Source: a bacterium
GTDB lineage: Archaea > Thermoproteota > Nitrososphaeria > Nitrososphaerales > Gagatemarchaeaceae
DNA length: 35,123 bases
Assembly: GCA_027310575.1 (NCBI GenBank)
Contig: DAIDAO010000036.1
Span: 1-35,123 of the forward strand
Direction of reading: 5' to 3'
Position 1 is the first letter of the stretch; each line of letters starts with the position of its first letter. Below the pieces are notes generated by a model, which saw only the letters and a list, made by a program, of their open reading frames with translations, had not been told where the DNA came from and searched no databases. Below are positions 15,627 through 22,581 of the stretch, piece by piece. A program made the translations under genes and the position numbers.

Positions 15627-16511
15627 ATGTCGAAGGCTGACTGGGCACCGCCTAGATTCCTTGATGGGTCAGATCCATCATGGCCGCTGGAGAGACTTAG
15701 AGCTCTCGCTTACATCGTGGGAGTAGTTCTGAAAGGAGACGGCTCCGTCTACAAAGTCAAGCGGGTTAACAGGAAAGGGGAACCGGCAGGCTACAACGGC
15801 GAGGTTGCGCTGCGCGTAAGTGCTCCCGAGTTCGCTCGCTATTTCTGTCGCCGCTGCGCTGTAATGCTAGGCCGTCGCCCCACGAAGGTCCAAGGCCCAT
15901 ACTCTGACCATTGCTACGTTGCCAAGTTTCGAGCCATCGTATTTTATCGGTGGTGGAGTTCAATCCGGGCTTCCCAAATCAAGAGAATCGCGCGAACCTT
16001 TCCGCACGAGTACCTAAAGGGAAGGTTCGATAGCGAGGCGGGAGTTGGGAGCTATTGTGTCTACATGTTCGGGGCCGCAGATCACAGATGGGTACTGGCT
16101 CTCGACAATCAGCTGTGCAGACTGATTGGCATGAGAACTGGTCCGATTCTGCCTTACGGGAAAGCAGGAGCTAAGAGCTACATCTACGGCCGGGAGGTAA
16201 TATCAAAGGTTCAGAAGCTTCGATTCACCGTGAACTCGACTGACTTCATTAAGAGGCTAGGTCGCCTCGCGGTGGACACCCGAAATCGCAAGTTACACGA
16301 CATGGTCAAAGGGAGGAGATGGACGCCTTGGAGCGCAGCCATTAGAAGAAAGGCGATGTCCCTTGTTCGAGATGGGTTGTCTCCGGCCGATGTTTCGACG
16401 GAGATTAAACGGCACCTCGGTGTGCATGTTCCGCCGATGACGATATACTACTGGGGGAAAGGGACGAGGTCCTGGGCGGGATATTCAGCAACGATTCGCC
16501 CCAATAGTTAA
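15627..16511 (+). CDS. LAGLIDADG homing endonuclease with C-terminal HTH
   Basis: A two-motif LAGLIDADG endonuclease of 294 aa, acting as a monomer. Motif 1 is LAYIVGVVLKGDGS and motif 2 is YLKGRFDSEAGV, about 100 residues later; both end in the expected acidic residue. After the catalytic core, residues from about 245 form a helix-turn-helix (SLVRDGLSPADVSTEIKRHL), probably extra DNA-binding specificity. ATG at 15627 follows AGGTCGT; ATG at 15582 would add 15 residues. Codon use and GC are clearly lower than in the neighbours, a sign of transfer. The gene lies between two copies of a tRNA 5' end, so it is likely borne by an archaeal intron or a tRNA-targeting mobile element. Confidence 0.88.
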   Translation: MSKADWAPPRFLDGSDPSWPLERLRALAYIVGVVLKGDGSVYKVKRVNRKGEPAGYNGEVALRVSAPEFARYFCRRCAVMLGRRPTKVQGPYSDHCYVAKFRAIVFYRWWSSIRASQIKRIARTFPHEYLKGRFDSEAGVGSYCVYMFGAADHRWVLALDNQLCRLIGMRTGPILPYGKAGAKSYIYGREVISKVQKLRFTVNSTDFIKRLGRLAVDTRNRKLHDMVKGRRWTPWSAAIRRKAMSLVRDGLSPADVSTEIKRHLGVHVPPMTIYYWGKGTRSWAGYSATIRPNS

Positions 16512-16513
16512 AA
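16503..16513 (+). promoter_or_regulatory. TATA-like box before second tRNA copy
   Basis: AATAGTTAAAA, overlapping the end of the endonuclease gene, is centred about 28 nt before GGGCCCG at 16537. It could drive the downstream tRNA-like copy independently. Position and base composition are the only support. Confidence 0.4.
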
Positions 16514-16536
16514 CGCATGACAGGCGGTGCCCGCTT

Positions 16537-16642
16537 GGGCCCGTTGCCTAGCACGGATCAGGGCGCCAAGCGAACCGCGCGTAGGCCTGCGGAGCTGGAG
16601 ATCAACGACCAGAGGTCGAGGGTTCAAATCCCTCCGGGCCCG
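16537..16642 (+). tRNA. tRNA-like gene, anticodon arm unresolved
   Basis: The acceptor stem GGGCCCG/CGGGCCC (16537-16543 with 16635-16641), the D-arm GCCT...GGGC (16546-16564), the variable AGGTC and a perfect T-arm GAGGG-TTCAAAT-CCCTC (16618-16634) are all clear, with G as discriminator. The 47 nt between D-arm and variable loop should be 17. Removing about 30 nt does not give a canonical 5-bp stem and 7-nt loop; the best local stem is only CTGG/CCAG with 10 nt between. The anticodon is therefore unassigned. D-arm style and G73 would suit Arg; the alternative pairing with the upstream copy would read CCA. It may be a split, intron-bearing or broken gene. Confidence 0.6.
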
Positions 16643-16658
16643 CTTGAAACTCCCGCCG

Positions 16659-18818
16659 CTACCTTGCCGCGACTTCAGACTCGCGCAGAGGGACGTGCGG
16701 GGCCCGCGAGCTCCTGGCCGGTATCGTGCTGCTCACCGGGAGCTCGAAGGCGAAGGTCGACCCGAGTCCGGGCTCGCTCTTCTCGACCCAGATCTTCCCG
16801 TCATGGGCTTCTATGATGCTCTTCGAGATGAAGAGCCCGAGGCCTGTCCCTGACTCTGACTTCGCCACGAACCTGGCGAAGAGGAGCGGGACCATCGACC
16901 TGTCGATGCCGATGCCTGTGTCCGTCACCCTGACGGTCACCTTCCCGGCCCTCTTGTCAAGCTGGGCCGCCACCCTGATCGACCCCTTGTCCGTGAACTT
17001 CACTGCGTTGATGAGGAGGTTCGCCAGCACCTGGCCGATCCTGGTCTTGTCCCCGAATATGTACACTGGTTCCGGCTGCTCGATGTGGAGCTTGAGCTCC
17101 TTCCTCGCCGCGGCCCTCCTCTGCTCGTCCACCGAGCTCCTCAGCACGTCGTTGAGGAGGAACACCTCCTTGTTGAGCCGCAGCGTCTTGCTCTCGATCC
17201 TCGCCGCGTCGAGTATGTCCTCTGTTAGCTTGTGCAGCCTCAGCACGCTCTTCAGCAGCTTGTCGTAGTACTCCTCCCTGTTGTCTTCGTAGGACTTCGC
17301 GAGCTCGGCGTAGTTGATGATCGCCTGGACAGGCGTGCGGAGCTCGTGGGCCGCGATGTTGACGAAGTCCCTCTGCATCTTGTCGTGTATCTCCAGCTGC
17401 TCGTAGAGCTCCGTCTGCTTCCAGATGCCGTCCAGGATGGTCGCGAACGACTCCCCGAGAGACCTGCTCTCTGTGAACGCCGTGATCCCCATCGACTCGT
17501 AGAGGTCCTCCCTCGTGTCGTCCTTCGTCTCGAAGACCATAGTCTTGCTCCTGTCGATGACGAGGATCGAGATCTTGGTCTTCAGGCTCTTGTTGATCAC
17601 TCTGACGTCGACGGTGGGGAGCGACTCTTTCACCCTGTCCACGATGGGCGCTATGCTCTCGTCCTCCGGGATCATGAGCCTCACCTTCGTCCCCGCCCTC
17701 CCCAGCGCCTCCCTCATCTGTTCCACGCCGTCCGCTGTGACCTGCCTGACGAACGCCTGCGGGGTGGAGAAGAGCATGAGGACCTCCTTTGCCGGCTCCG
17801 CAAGCTGCCATGCGGTCTTCATCGACTCGCGGGCGTTCTGTATGATCTCCACCTCCGACCTCTCCAGCCCCTTCTTCAGCTCGTCGAGCCTCTTCTCCGC
17901 GTCGATTCCGTTCTTCCAGATCTCCTCGAAGACCAGCCTGAAGTGGTTCACATAGGCGGGCTCGTTGCTCGTCAGCACGTCGCGCATGGACAGGCCCTGC
18001 CCCTCGGTCTGGATCGAAGCTACCAGGGAGTTCGCGCCGCAGCCGAAGCTCAGCGGGGGGAGCCTGCCGGTATGCCTGACGGATATCCCCATCTCGAGGC
18101 ACCTCTCGATGATCGCAGCGTCGGCCTCGTCGATGGACGTGACCCATCTGATGCCTCCGTTCTCCCCCCGCTTCCTCCTCACCACCCCGGCGAGAGCGTC
18201 AGGGAGGGAGTCGATCACAGTCTCGATGGCGCCGACTGTGAAACAGCCGACGAGCTCGTCCGATGCCTCCAGCACATTCTGCAGGCTGCGCAGGATGTCA
18301 GTCTCCCCCATCATCAGCCGCGTCACGACGGGCGGGGCGGCGCCTGAGAGCTCCCCGAGCCTGTCCTCGGCTGGGACCGCCCGCTCCCAGAGGGTGTCGA
18401 ACAGGTACCTGTGCTGCTCGAAGAGGGGCTTCGCGTTGCTGTAGATCACCTGCCCCAGCCTCCCGTCGTCCGTCACGAGCGGGCCGACGTACTCCCGCGC
18501 GTCGGATATCGCGAAGTTCCCCGTGACGCCGTCGAGGTGCCTCAGCTCGACCATCTTCGCGAGCTCCCTCGAGTAGCTCTCGTTCTCCTTGGTTATCTCC
18601 GTCAGGTACCTTACCCTGAAGCCCGCCGCCCTCCCCTTCTCGAGGGTCTTCCACAGCTCGCCAGACGCGACCATGGCCGCCAGGCTCTGTCTATCGGAGC
18701 AGACGTCGATCTCCTGCCTGACCCTCGAAGCGAACGCGCCGAGCGCGTCCTCGATCTCTGCCTCCTCCTTCGCCAGACTGATCACTTCGTCGGCCCGGCC
18801 TGGCTGAGGTGCCAACAC
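16659..18818 (-). CDS. Cytosolic sensor histidine kinase with repeated sensor domains
   Basis: A 719-aa hybrid-free histidine kinase with no membrane helix. The N-terminal 480 residues contain three related modules. Each seems to close with a helix of similar form: YLFDTLWERAVPAEDRL, FRLVFEEIWKNGIDAEKRL and FATILDGIWKQTELYEQL. Then come the H-box AAHELRTP, N-box NLLINAVKF, G1 DTGIGI and G2 GTGLGL of the HATPase domain. It has a GTG start at 18818 with a CTAAAAAC element about 24 nt upstream, so leaderless. It lies 60 bp after the CheY-like gene on the same strand, its probable partner. The signal sensed is unknown; the middle module (EVLMLFSTPQAF...IDRSKTMVFE) resembles the sensor fold of archaeal TrmB/FilR1-type regulators. 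Confidence 0.93.
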   Translation of the reverse strand: MLAPQPGRADEVISLAKEEAEIEDALGAFASRVRQEIDVCSDRQSLAAMVASGELWKTLEKGRAAGFRVRYLTEITKENESYSRELAKMVELRHLDGVTGNFAISDAREYVGPLVTDDGRLGQVIYSNAKPLFEQHRYLFDTLWERAVPAEDRLGELSGAAPPVVTRLMMGETDILRSLQNVLEASDELVGCFTVGAIETVIDSLPDALAGVVRRKRGENGGIRWVTSIDEADAAIIERCLEMGISVRHTGRLPPLSFGCGANSLVASIQTEGQGLSMRDVLTSNEPAYVNHFRLVFEEIWKNGIDAEKRLDELKKGLERSEVEIIQNARESMKTAWQLAEPAKEVLMLFSTPQAFVRQVTADGVEQMREALGRAGTKVRLMIPEDESIAPIVDRVKESLPTVDVRVINKSLKTKISILVIDRSKTMVFETKDDTREDLYESMGITAFTESRSLGESFATILDGIWKQTELYEQLEIHDKMQRDFVNIAAHELRTPVQAIINYAELAKSYEDNREEYYDKLLKSVLRLHKLTEDILDAARIESKTLRLNKEVFLLNDVLRSSVDEQRRAAARKELKLHIEQPEPVYIFGDKTRIGQVLANLLINAVKFTDKGSIRVAAQLDKRAGKVTVRVTDTGIGIDRSMVPLLFARFVAKSESGTGLGLFISKSIIEAHDGKIWVEKSEPGLGSTFAFELPVSSTIPARSSRAPHVPLRESEVAAR

Positions 18819-18838
18819 TCACCGTTCAGTCCGGTCCG

Positions 18839-18872
18839 TTTTTAGGCGGAAAGCTAGAATCTTCCAGAAGAT
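18839..18872 (-). promoter_or_regulatory. Histidine kinase promoter and palindrome
   Basis: On the minus strand, CCTAAAAACGG (around 18836-18846) is placed for a leaderless start at 18818. Just upstream is ATCTTC-CA-GAAGAT (18859-18872), a 6-bp inverted repeat with a 2-nt centre. Its position between receiver stop and kinase promoter fits an operator, or else a weak terminator of the receiver gene. Confidence 0.5.
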
Positions 18873-18878
18873 GTTCTC

Positions 18879-19247
18879 TTATTTTGGAAGAAGTGCATTC
18901 AGGTTGGAGACCAGACTGTCGATGGTGATGGGCTTCTTCAGGAACGCCTTCACCTTCACGTCAGGGAACATCTTCTCGAACTCGTCCTTGTGGACGTCGA
19001 AGGCTGTGAGGAAGCAGACGCTCGCCTTACCGTCCACCTTCCTCATCTCCCTGTAGAGCTCGAAGCCGTTCATCTTCGGCATCCTGATGTCCAGGATCGC
19101 TATGTCGTAGGCAGAAGGCCTGAACTTCGAAAGAGCCGTTTCCGGGTCGTTGAATGTCTCAACTGTGAAGCCGCGCCTCTCGAGGCCTGCTTTCAGTGCG
19201 TCGGTTATGTCGACCTCGTCGTCCACTATCATCACCCGACGCTGCAT
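18879..19247 (-). CDS. CheY-like single-domain response regulator
   Basis: A 122-aa stand-alone receiver domain. The acidic pair is in VDDE (residues 8-10), the phospho-acceptor Asp in AILDIRMPKMNGFE (about 53), and the Thr switch and Lys are in FLTAFD and FLKKPI. There is no output domain, so the signal must pass to another protein, possibly the KaiC-like ATPase or winged-helix proteins nearby. ATG start with CCTTATAG (19272-19279, minus) 26 nt upstream: leaderless and separately promoted from the ATPase gene 73 bp upstream. Confidence 0.95.
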   Translation of the reverse strand: MQRRVMIVDDEVDITDALKAGLERRGFTVETFNDPETALSKFRPSAYDIAILDIRMPKMNGFELYREMRKVDGKASVCFLTAFDVHKDEFEKMFPDVKVKAFLKKPITIDSLVSNLNALLPK

Positions 19248-19320
19248 TGAGAAGGCGATGTCACCTTTGTTCTATAAGGTTAGTGCCAATTCCACGATGG
19301 CGCGAGGTTCCCTGCCCGTC

Positions 19321-20643
19321 CTACACCACCGGCTCCAGGCGCATCATCGGATTCCCGGCGGTCATCCCGGGTATGACTGCGAAGAGCGAGGACGAGGGGA
19401 CGTCGCACTGGACGAAGAGCGTCCCTTCAATGTCTGTGAGCCTCATGTACACGGACGCGTCGTCCGCAGCGGCCGCGCCGAGCTGGTCCCGCCTGCCCAT
19501 CGTTATCGTGAGGTCCGGGCTCCCCGCGCCCATGCCCGGGGGGGTGGCGCCGCCCGGGACTATGGCAAGCGTCCTCCGCCCAAGCGCCTTCTTGGCTTCC
19601 CGCCCGGCGCGTGCCGCCGACCCGAGCGCGAGCTCCCCCTTCCCCGTCCCGAACGACCGACCGAACTGCCTGACGTACTTCCCGTCTACGTCCGAAGGGC
19701 AGTCCAGGACGACCCTCCCGCCGTCCGCGAGCCAGTCCTGGACGACTCTGCTGAGGAACACCAGCCCTGCCCGGGAATCGACCTTCCTGTCGAGCTCGAT
19801 CACCGCCCGTGAACCGGCTGGGAACCCCCCCTCGAGGTGCGTGTCCAGGAGCGCGTATCCGGTCGGGATCCTGGTCTTCGACCTCCTGAACGGCCTGTCG
19901 AACCTCACAGGCACCGGGCTGTGGAACTCGTAGTCCCGGGGGGTGTACCCTGGCAGGCTCGTGAACATCCCGCCCTGGAGCGTGAAGAAGTACGACGGCT
20001 TCGCGATCTGGACTCCGTGCAGCTTGGAAAGGACGATCTCGCGGAGCCTCTTCCCCTCGGCCACCCTGTCCTTCAGCACAACCACCCCCTCGACCATGAA
20101 GTCTATGGCGGAATTGGCAGGGTCCTCGCCCACGAATATGAACCTCGCCCCGGCCCTCTCCCTCCATGTCTGAAGCACCCTGATGTTCGTCCTCAGCGCG
20201 TCGCTCCCGAGCGTGTCGCTCAGGGACTCCCAGGAGTCTATCACGACGGTCGGCGCCTGCTTGTCCATCAGGACGTTGGTGATCCTTTCAAAGACGACGT
20301 TCGGCTCGTCGAGGCGGGCGTCGATCAGGGTCTCCCACCCTTCGGTCTCCCTCCCCCGGCCTTCGGAAGGCGCGTTGGCCGGGCCGAAGACCTCCTCCAC
20401 CCACGGGAAGTTCTCCACCAGCTGCAGAGGCGAGGTCCTCGTGGAGATGTAGAGGAGGTTCTCGATGGGGAGGAGGGACTTCAGTATCGTGAGCGCAAGT
20501 ATCGTCTTGCCCGTCCCTGACTCGCCCTTGATCAGCAGAGAGTAGGTGTCCTTCGATAGGAACTCGGAGAGCTCTTCAGGGAGGCCCTCGAACGCCGGAG
20601 AGGAGCTGGTCTGAGCCTGTCCTTTCCCGGGCATCTTTTCCAT
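19321..20643 (-). CDS. KaiC-like RecA-superfamily ATPase
   Basis: A 440-aa protein of the KaiC/GvpD-like ATPase group. The N-terminal RecA domain has Walker A GESGTGKT near residue 43 and a Walker B-like strand TVVIDSWESL. A second RecA-like half begins at IPTGYALLDTHLEGGFPAGS, but where its Walker A should be it reads ELDRKVDSR, so it is probably inactive as an ATPase. Archaeal KaiC-like proteins act in signalling rather than in a clock. It lies upstream of the receiver and kinase on the same strand and likely works with them. ATG at 20643 fits a TATA-like GTTTATCC about 28 nt upstream; an earlier GTG at 20652 is less likely. Confidence 0.88.
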   Translation of the reverse strand: MEKMPGKGQAQTSSSPAFEGLPEELSEFLSKDTYSLLIKGESGTGKTILALTILKSLLPIENLLYISTRTSPLQLVENFPWVEEVFGPANAPSEGRGRETEGWETLIDARLDEPNVVFERITNVLMDKQAPTVVIDSWESLSDTLGSDALRTNIRVLQTWRERAGARFIFVGEDPANSAIDFMVEGVVVLKDRVAEGKRLREIVLSKLHGVQIAKPSYFFTLQGGMFTSLPGYTPRDYEFHSPVPVRFDRPFRRSKTRIPTGYALLDTHLEGGFPAGSRAVIELDRKVDSRAGLVFLSRVVQDWLADGGRVVLDCPSDVDGKYVRQFGRSFGTGKGELALGSAARAGREAKKALGRRTLAIVPGGATPPGMGAGSPDLTITMGRRDQLGAAAADDASVYMRLTDIEGTLFVQCDVPSSSLFAVIPGMTAGNPMMRLEPVV

Positions 20644-20688
20644 GTAGGGCACGCCCGTGCATATATCTTGTTTATCCTGAAAGGTCAG

Positions 20689-20790
20689 CAGGGCCTGCCC
20701 GAAGCGGCTCGCGGACCCGAGGTCAAGCTGGTGAGGCCCATGAACGAGCGGGGGGGTTCAATCCCGTTGAACGCGAGTGAAACAGACCCG
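20689..20790 (+). other. Possible structured RNA in promoter-proximal intergenic region
   Basis: The 200-bp gap between the KaiC-like and winged-helix genes contains CATATATC (20660), which could also act rightward with a start near 20689. Downstream are a clean hairpin GTTCAA-TCCCG-TTGAAC (20756-20772) and GCTCG/CGAGC (20707-20711 with 20745-20749) enclosing a small GACC/GGTC hairpin. No C/D, H/ACA, SRP or RNase P hallmark was recognised. Confidence 0.25.
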
Positions 20791-20813
20791 GCATAGAACA
20801 TTGTTACATGTCG

Positions 20814-20822
20814 CTTATATAG
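20814..20822 (+). promoter_or_regulatory. TATA box of winged-helix gene
   Basis: CTTATATAG is centred about 27 nt before the ATG at 20845, indicating a leaderless transcript. Confidence 0.75.
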
Positions 20823-20844
20823 TAGAAGAACACTTTCTATCTCG

Positions 20845-21117
20845 ATGAAGTATCGAAGCAGGACCGACATCATCGCCATGATCTTGAGGGCAGCCGTAAA
20901 CGGCGCGACCAAGACGAGGATCATGTATGGCGCATATCTGTCCTACGCCCAAGTCAAGGAGTACCTCAGCTTCCTCATCGAGAAGAACCTGATCTCCTAC
21001 GAGGAAGGGACCGGCCTCTACAGGCTCACAGAGACAGGCATGAAGCTCCTTCGCACGTACGAAGGAATCAGCGACATGATCAGCGTGAACGGGACAAAGA
21101 ACCTGGAATCGTCGTAG
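20845..21117 (+). CDS. Small winged-helix protein
   Basis: A 90-aa archaeal winged-helix protein. The pattern RTDIIAMILRAAVNGATKTRIMYGAYLSY, followed by LSFLIEKNLISYEEGTGLYRLTETG, is that of the archaeal small HTH family common in Nitrososphaeria. LTETG marks the wing and the last helix. It likely binds DNA as a dimer; targets unknown. Monocistronic, with its own TATA box. A hairpin, CGCGC-TTA-GCGCG, follows at about 21174-21186 before the TFB promoter. Confidence 0.88.
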   Translation: MKYRSRTDIIAMILRAAVNGATKTRIMYGAYLSYAQVKEYLSFLIEKNLISYEEGTGLYRLTETGMKLLRTYEGISDMISVNGTKNLESS

Positions 21118-21173
21118 GGCTGCAGCGCTCGCTGAATTGCCGAACCCCCAGTGTGTACTCCAGACCCATTTCC

Positions 21174-21186
21174 GCGCTTAGCGCGA
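21174..21186. other. Hairpin between winged-helix gene and TFB
   Basis: CGCGC-TTA-GCGCG forms a 5-bp stem with a 3-nt loop, 57 bp after the winged-helix stop and about 37 bp before the TFB TATA box. It could be a palindromic operator or part of a terminator. No long T-run follows. Confidence 0.3.
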
Positions 21187-21222
21187 AGGGGAAGATTGTT
21201 AGCTAAGTTTCATCCCCATTCC

Positions 21223-21228
21223 TTTAAA
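21223..21228 (+). promoter_or_regulatory. TATA box of TFB paralogue
   Basis: CCTTTAAAG with TTTAAA centred about 27 nt before the ATG at 21253, indicating a leaderless transcript and supporting that start over an upstream in-frame one. Confidence 0.75.
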
Positions 21229-21252
21229 GCCGTTCTCTGCCCTTGCAGTCGC

Positions 21253-22161
21253 ATGGATATCTCCGGCCAGAGTAGCGTCGCCGACAGAGGGGTCTGTCCG
21301 CACTGCCTTGGAGAGCTTCTCTGGGATCAGGAGAACTCAGAGCGGGTCTGCACGAGCTGCGGGGCAGTCTCTCAGAGCGAAGCCGACCTCTTCGAGCAGA
21401 TCGCAGCGGTGAGGGGCCCGGAGGGAGTCAGGCGCTCCGCGGCCTCGAGCATGGCCGAAGACATCGGCGTGTCGACCACGATCGGGTTCAAGGACGTCGA
21501 CGCTGCGGGGAGGCAGCTGGGCCAGAGCAGGGACCTGAAGCAGCTGCGCAAGCTCAACACGATGGTCTCCTGGGACTCGAAGAAGAGACGCCTGGGCAAG
21601 GTGTCGATGGAGGTTCAGAGGGTCGTCCAGTCTCTGGGGCTGAACCAGGCTCTGGGAGAGAGGGCGTTCAAGATCTACCTGAAAGAGTTCGACGCGAAGT
21701 CGGTGAGGACCAGGTCGCTCGCCGCGGTGGCGACCGCGTGCGTGTGCATGGCGTGCAGGCAGATGGACGTCGCCCGCCCCCCCAACGAGATCGTGGCGAA
21801 GAAGGCCGACGTGGACGAGAAGAAGTTCCGGCACTACTACAGGATGCTGCTCAGCACCGAAGAGGCCCGAAGCGTGCCCTCCCCAGCGAACTACGTCTCC
21901 GCTGTGGCCGCGAAAGCGTCGCTTCAGGGGACGACCGAGAGGATGGCAATCGAGATACTGAACAGGGTGAAGGGAGATGCGCGGCTCGTGGGGAAGAGGC
22001 CCATCTCGCTGGCCGCAGCCGCCCTGTACCTCGCCTCCGTGAAGAGCGGGGACAGGACCACCCAGCTGAGGCTGGCCTACGCCGCAGGGGTTACACCGAT
22101 CACCATCAGGAAGAGGAGCCTAGAGATCTCGGATATGCTCTCCGCCGGGCAGACCGGGTAG
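21253..22161 (+). CDS. tfb: Transcription initiation factor TFB paralogue
   Basis: A 302-aa TFB, which bridges TBP, promoter BRE and RNA polymerase. The N-terminal zinc ribbon has CPHC and CTSC about 20 residues apart, followed by a B-reader-like linker and two cyclin folds. The first contains RSLAAVATACVCMACR, the second RPISLAAAALYLAS and ending in the HTH-like GVTPITIRKRSLEI. It is a second TFB: the other, at 32687, lies in the usual gar1-tfb context, so this one may serve a special promoter set. ATG start at 21253. Confidence 0.95.
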   Translation: MDISGQSSVADRGVCPHCLGELLWDQENSERVCTSCGAVSQSEADLFEQIAAVRGPEGVRRSAASSMAEDIGVSTTIGFKDVDAAGRQLGQSRDLKQLRKLNTMVSWDSKKRRLGKVSMEVQRVVQSLGLNQALGERAFKIYLKEFDAKSVRTRSLAAVATACVCMACRQMDVARPPNEIVAKKADVDEKKFRHYYRMLLSTEEARSVPSPANYVSAVAAKASLQGTTERMAIEILNRVKGDARLVGKRPISLAAAALYLASVKSGDRTTQLRLAYAAGVTPITIRKRSLEISDMLSAGQTG

Positions 22162-22189
22162 GTCTTCGACCAAGCCGCGAACCGGTGCG

Positions 22190-22206
22190 TCCCGCCGCAT
22201 GCGGGG
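22190..22206. other. Hairpin downstream of TFB
   Basis: CCCGC-CGCAT-GCGGG folds into a 5-bp GC stem about 30 bp after the TFB stop. It may end the TFB transcript or be an operator for the next promoter. Confidence 0.3.
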
Positions 22207-22259
22207 CCGCAGCACGCCTAACGCAATGGGTTCGCGTTATAGTAGATTTTTCGCTTATG

Positions 22260-22267
22260 GATATATG
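22260..22267 (+). promoter_or_regulatory. TATA box before small ORF
   Basis: GATATATG is centred about 25 nt before the GTG at 22288. It is the strongest TATA-like element in the 126-bp gap after TFB. Confidence 0.6.
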
Positions 22268-22287
22268 ACCCGCGGAGTCGTTTCACT

Positions 22288-22581
22288 GTGGAAATCCCTG
22301 CCATCGGTGCCCGTCCCGACGACTTCGAGCTTGAGTGCTGCAGCTTCCTCCCCAGCGCGGAGAGGACCTGCCTCGGCCCGTACGTCCGTGCAGCGACAGG
22401 CAGGTTCGCGGGGCCTGGGCCCCTCCGGAGCCGCTTCCGCGGTTCTGCCGCGCTCGTAGAGTCGTCCGACGCACTGACGCTCCGCCTCAGAAGCTTCGCC
22501 CCGAGGGAGGTGCCGCACCAGGAGCCTGGTGTGCGACCCTTACGCTTGGCGCAGAGGGTGGAGATACCGCAGCTGCGCTGA
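22288..22581 (+). CDS. Hypothetical 97-aa protein, coupled to winged-helix gene
   Basis: Not recognised. Support for coding is indirect. The GTG start lies at leaderless distance from a TATA box. The third codon positions are strongly GC-rich, as in the neighbours, which is not so for the overlapping frame. The TGA at the end overlaps the ATG of the next gene (TGATG). The product has three Cys (ECC near residue 18, TCLG near 28) and is Arg/Pro-rich towards the C-terminus; no domain was seen. It could instead be untranslated leader of the winged-helix gene. Confidence 0.45.
   Translation: MEIPAIGARPDDFELECCSFLPSAERTCLGPYVRAATGRFAGPGPLRSRFRGSAALVESSDALTLRLRSFAPREVPHQEPGVRPLRLAQRVEIPQLR

Noticed and set aside
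20745-20775. T-arm-like GGTTCAATCCC suggesting a tRNA
   Set aside because: The flanking bases do not form a 5-bp T-stem and no acceptor or D-arm is present; it folds better as a different hairpin.
22335-22580. N-terminal extension of the 111-aa winged-helix protein
   Set aside because: Third positions in this frame are not GC-rich, unlike the overlapping 97-codon frame.
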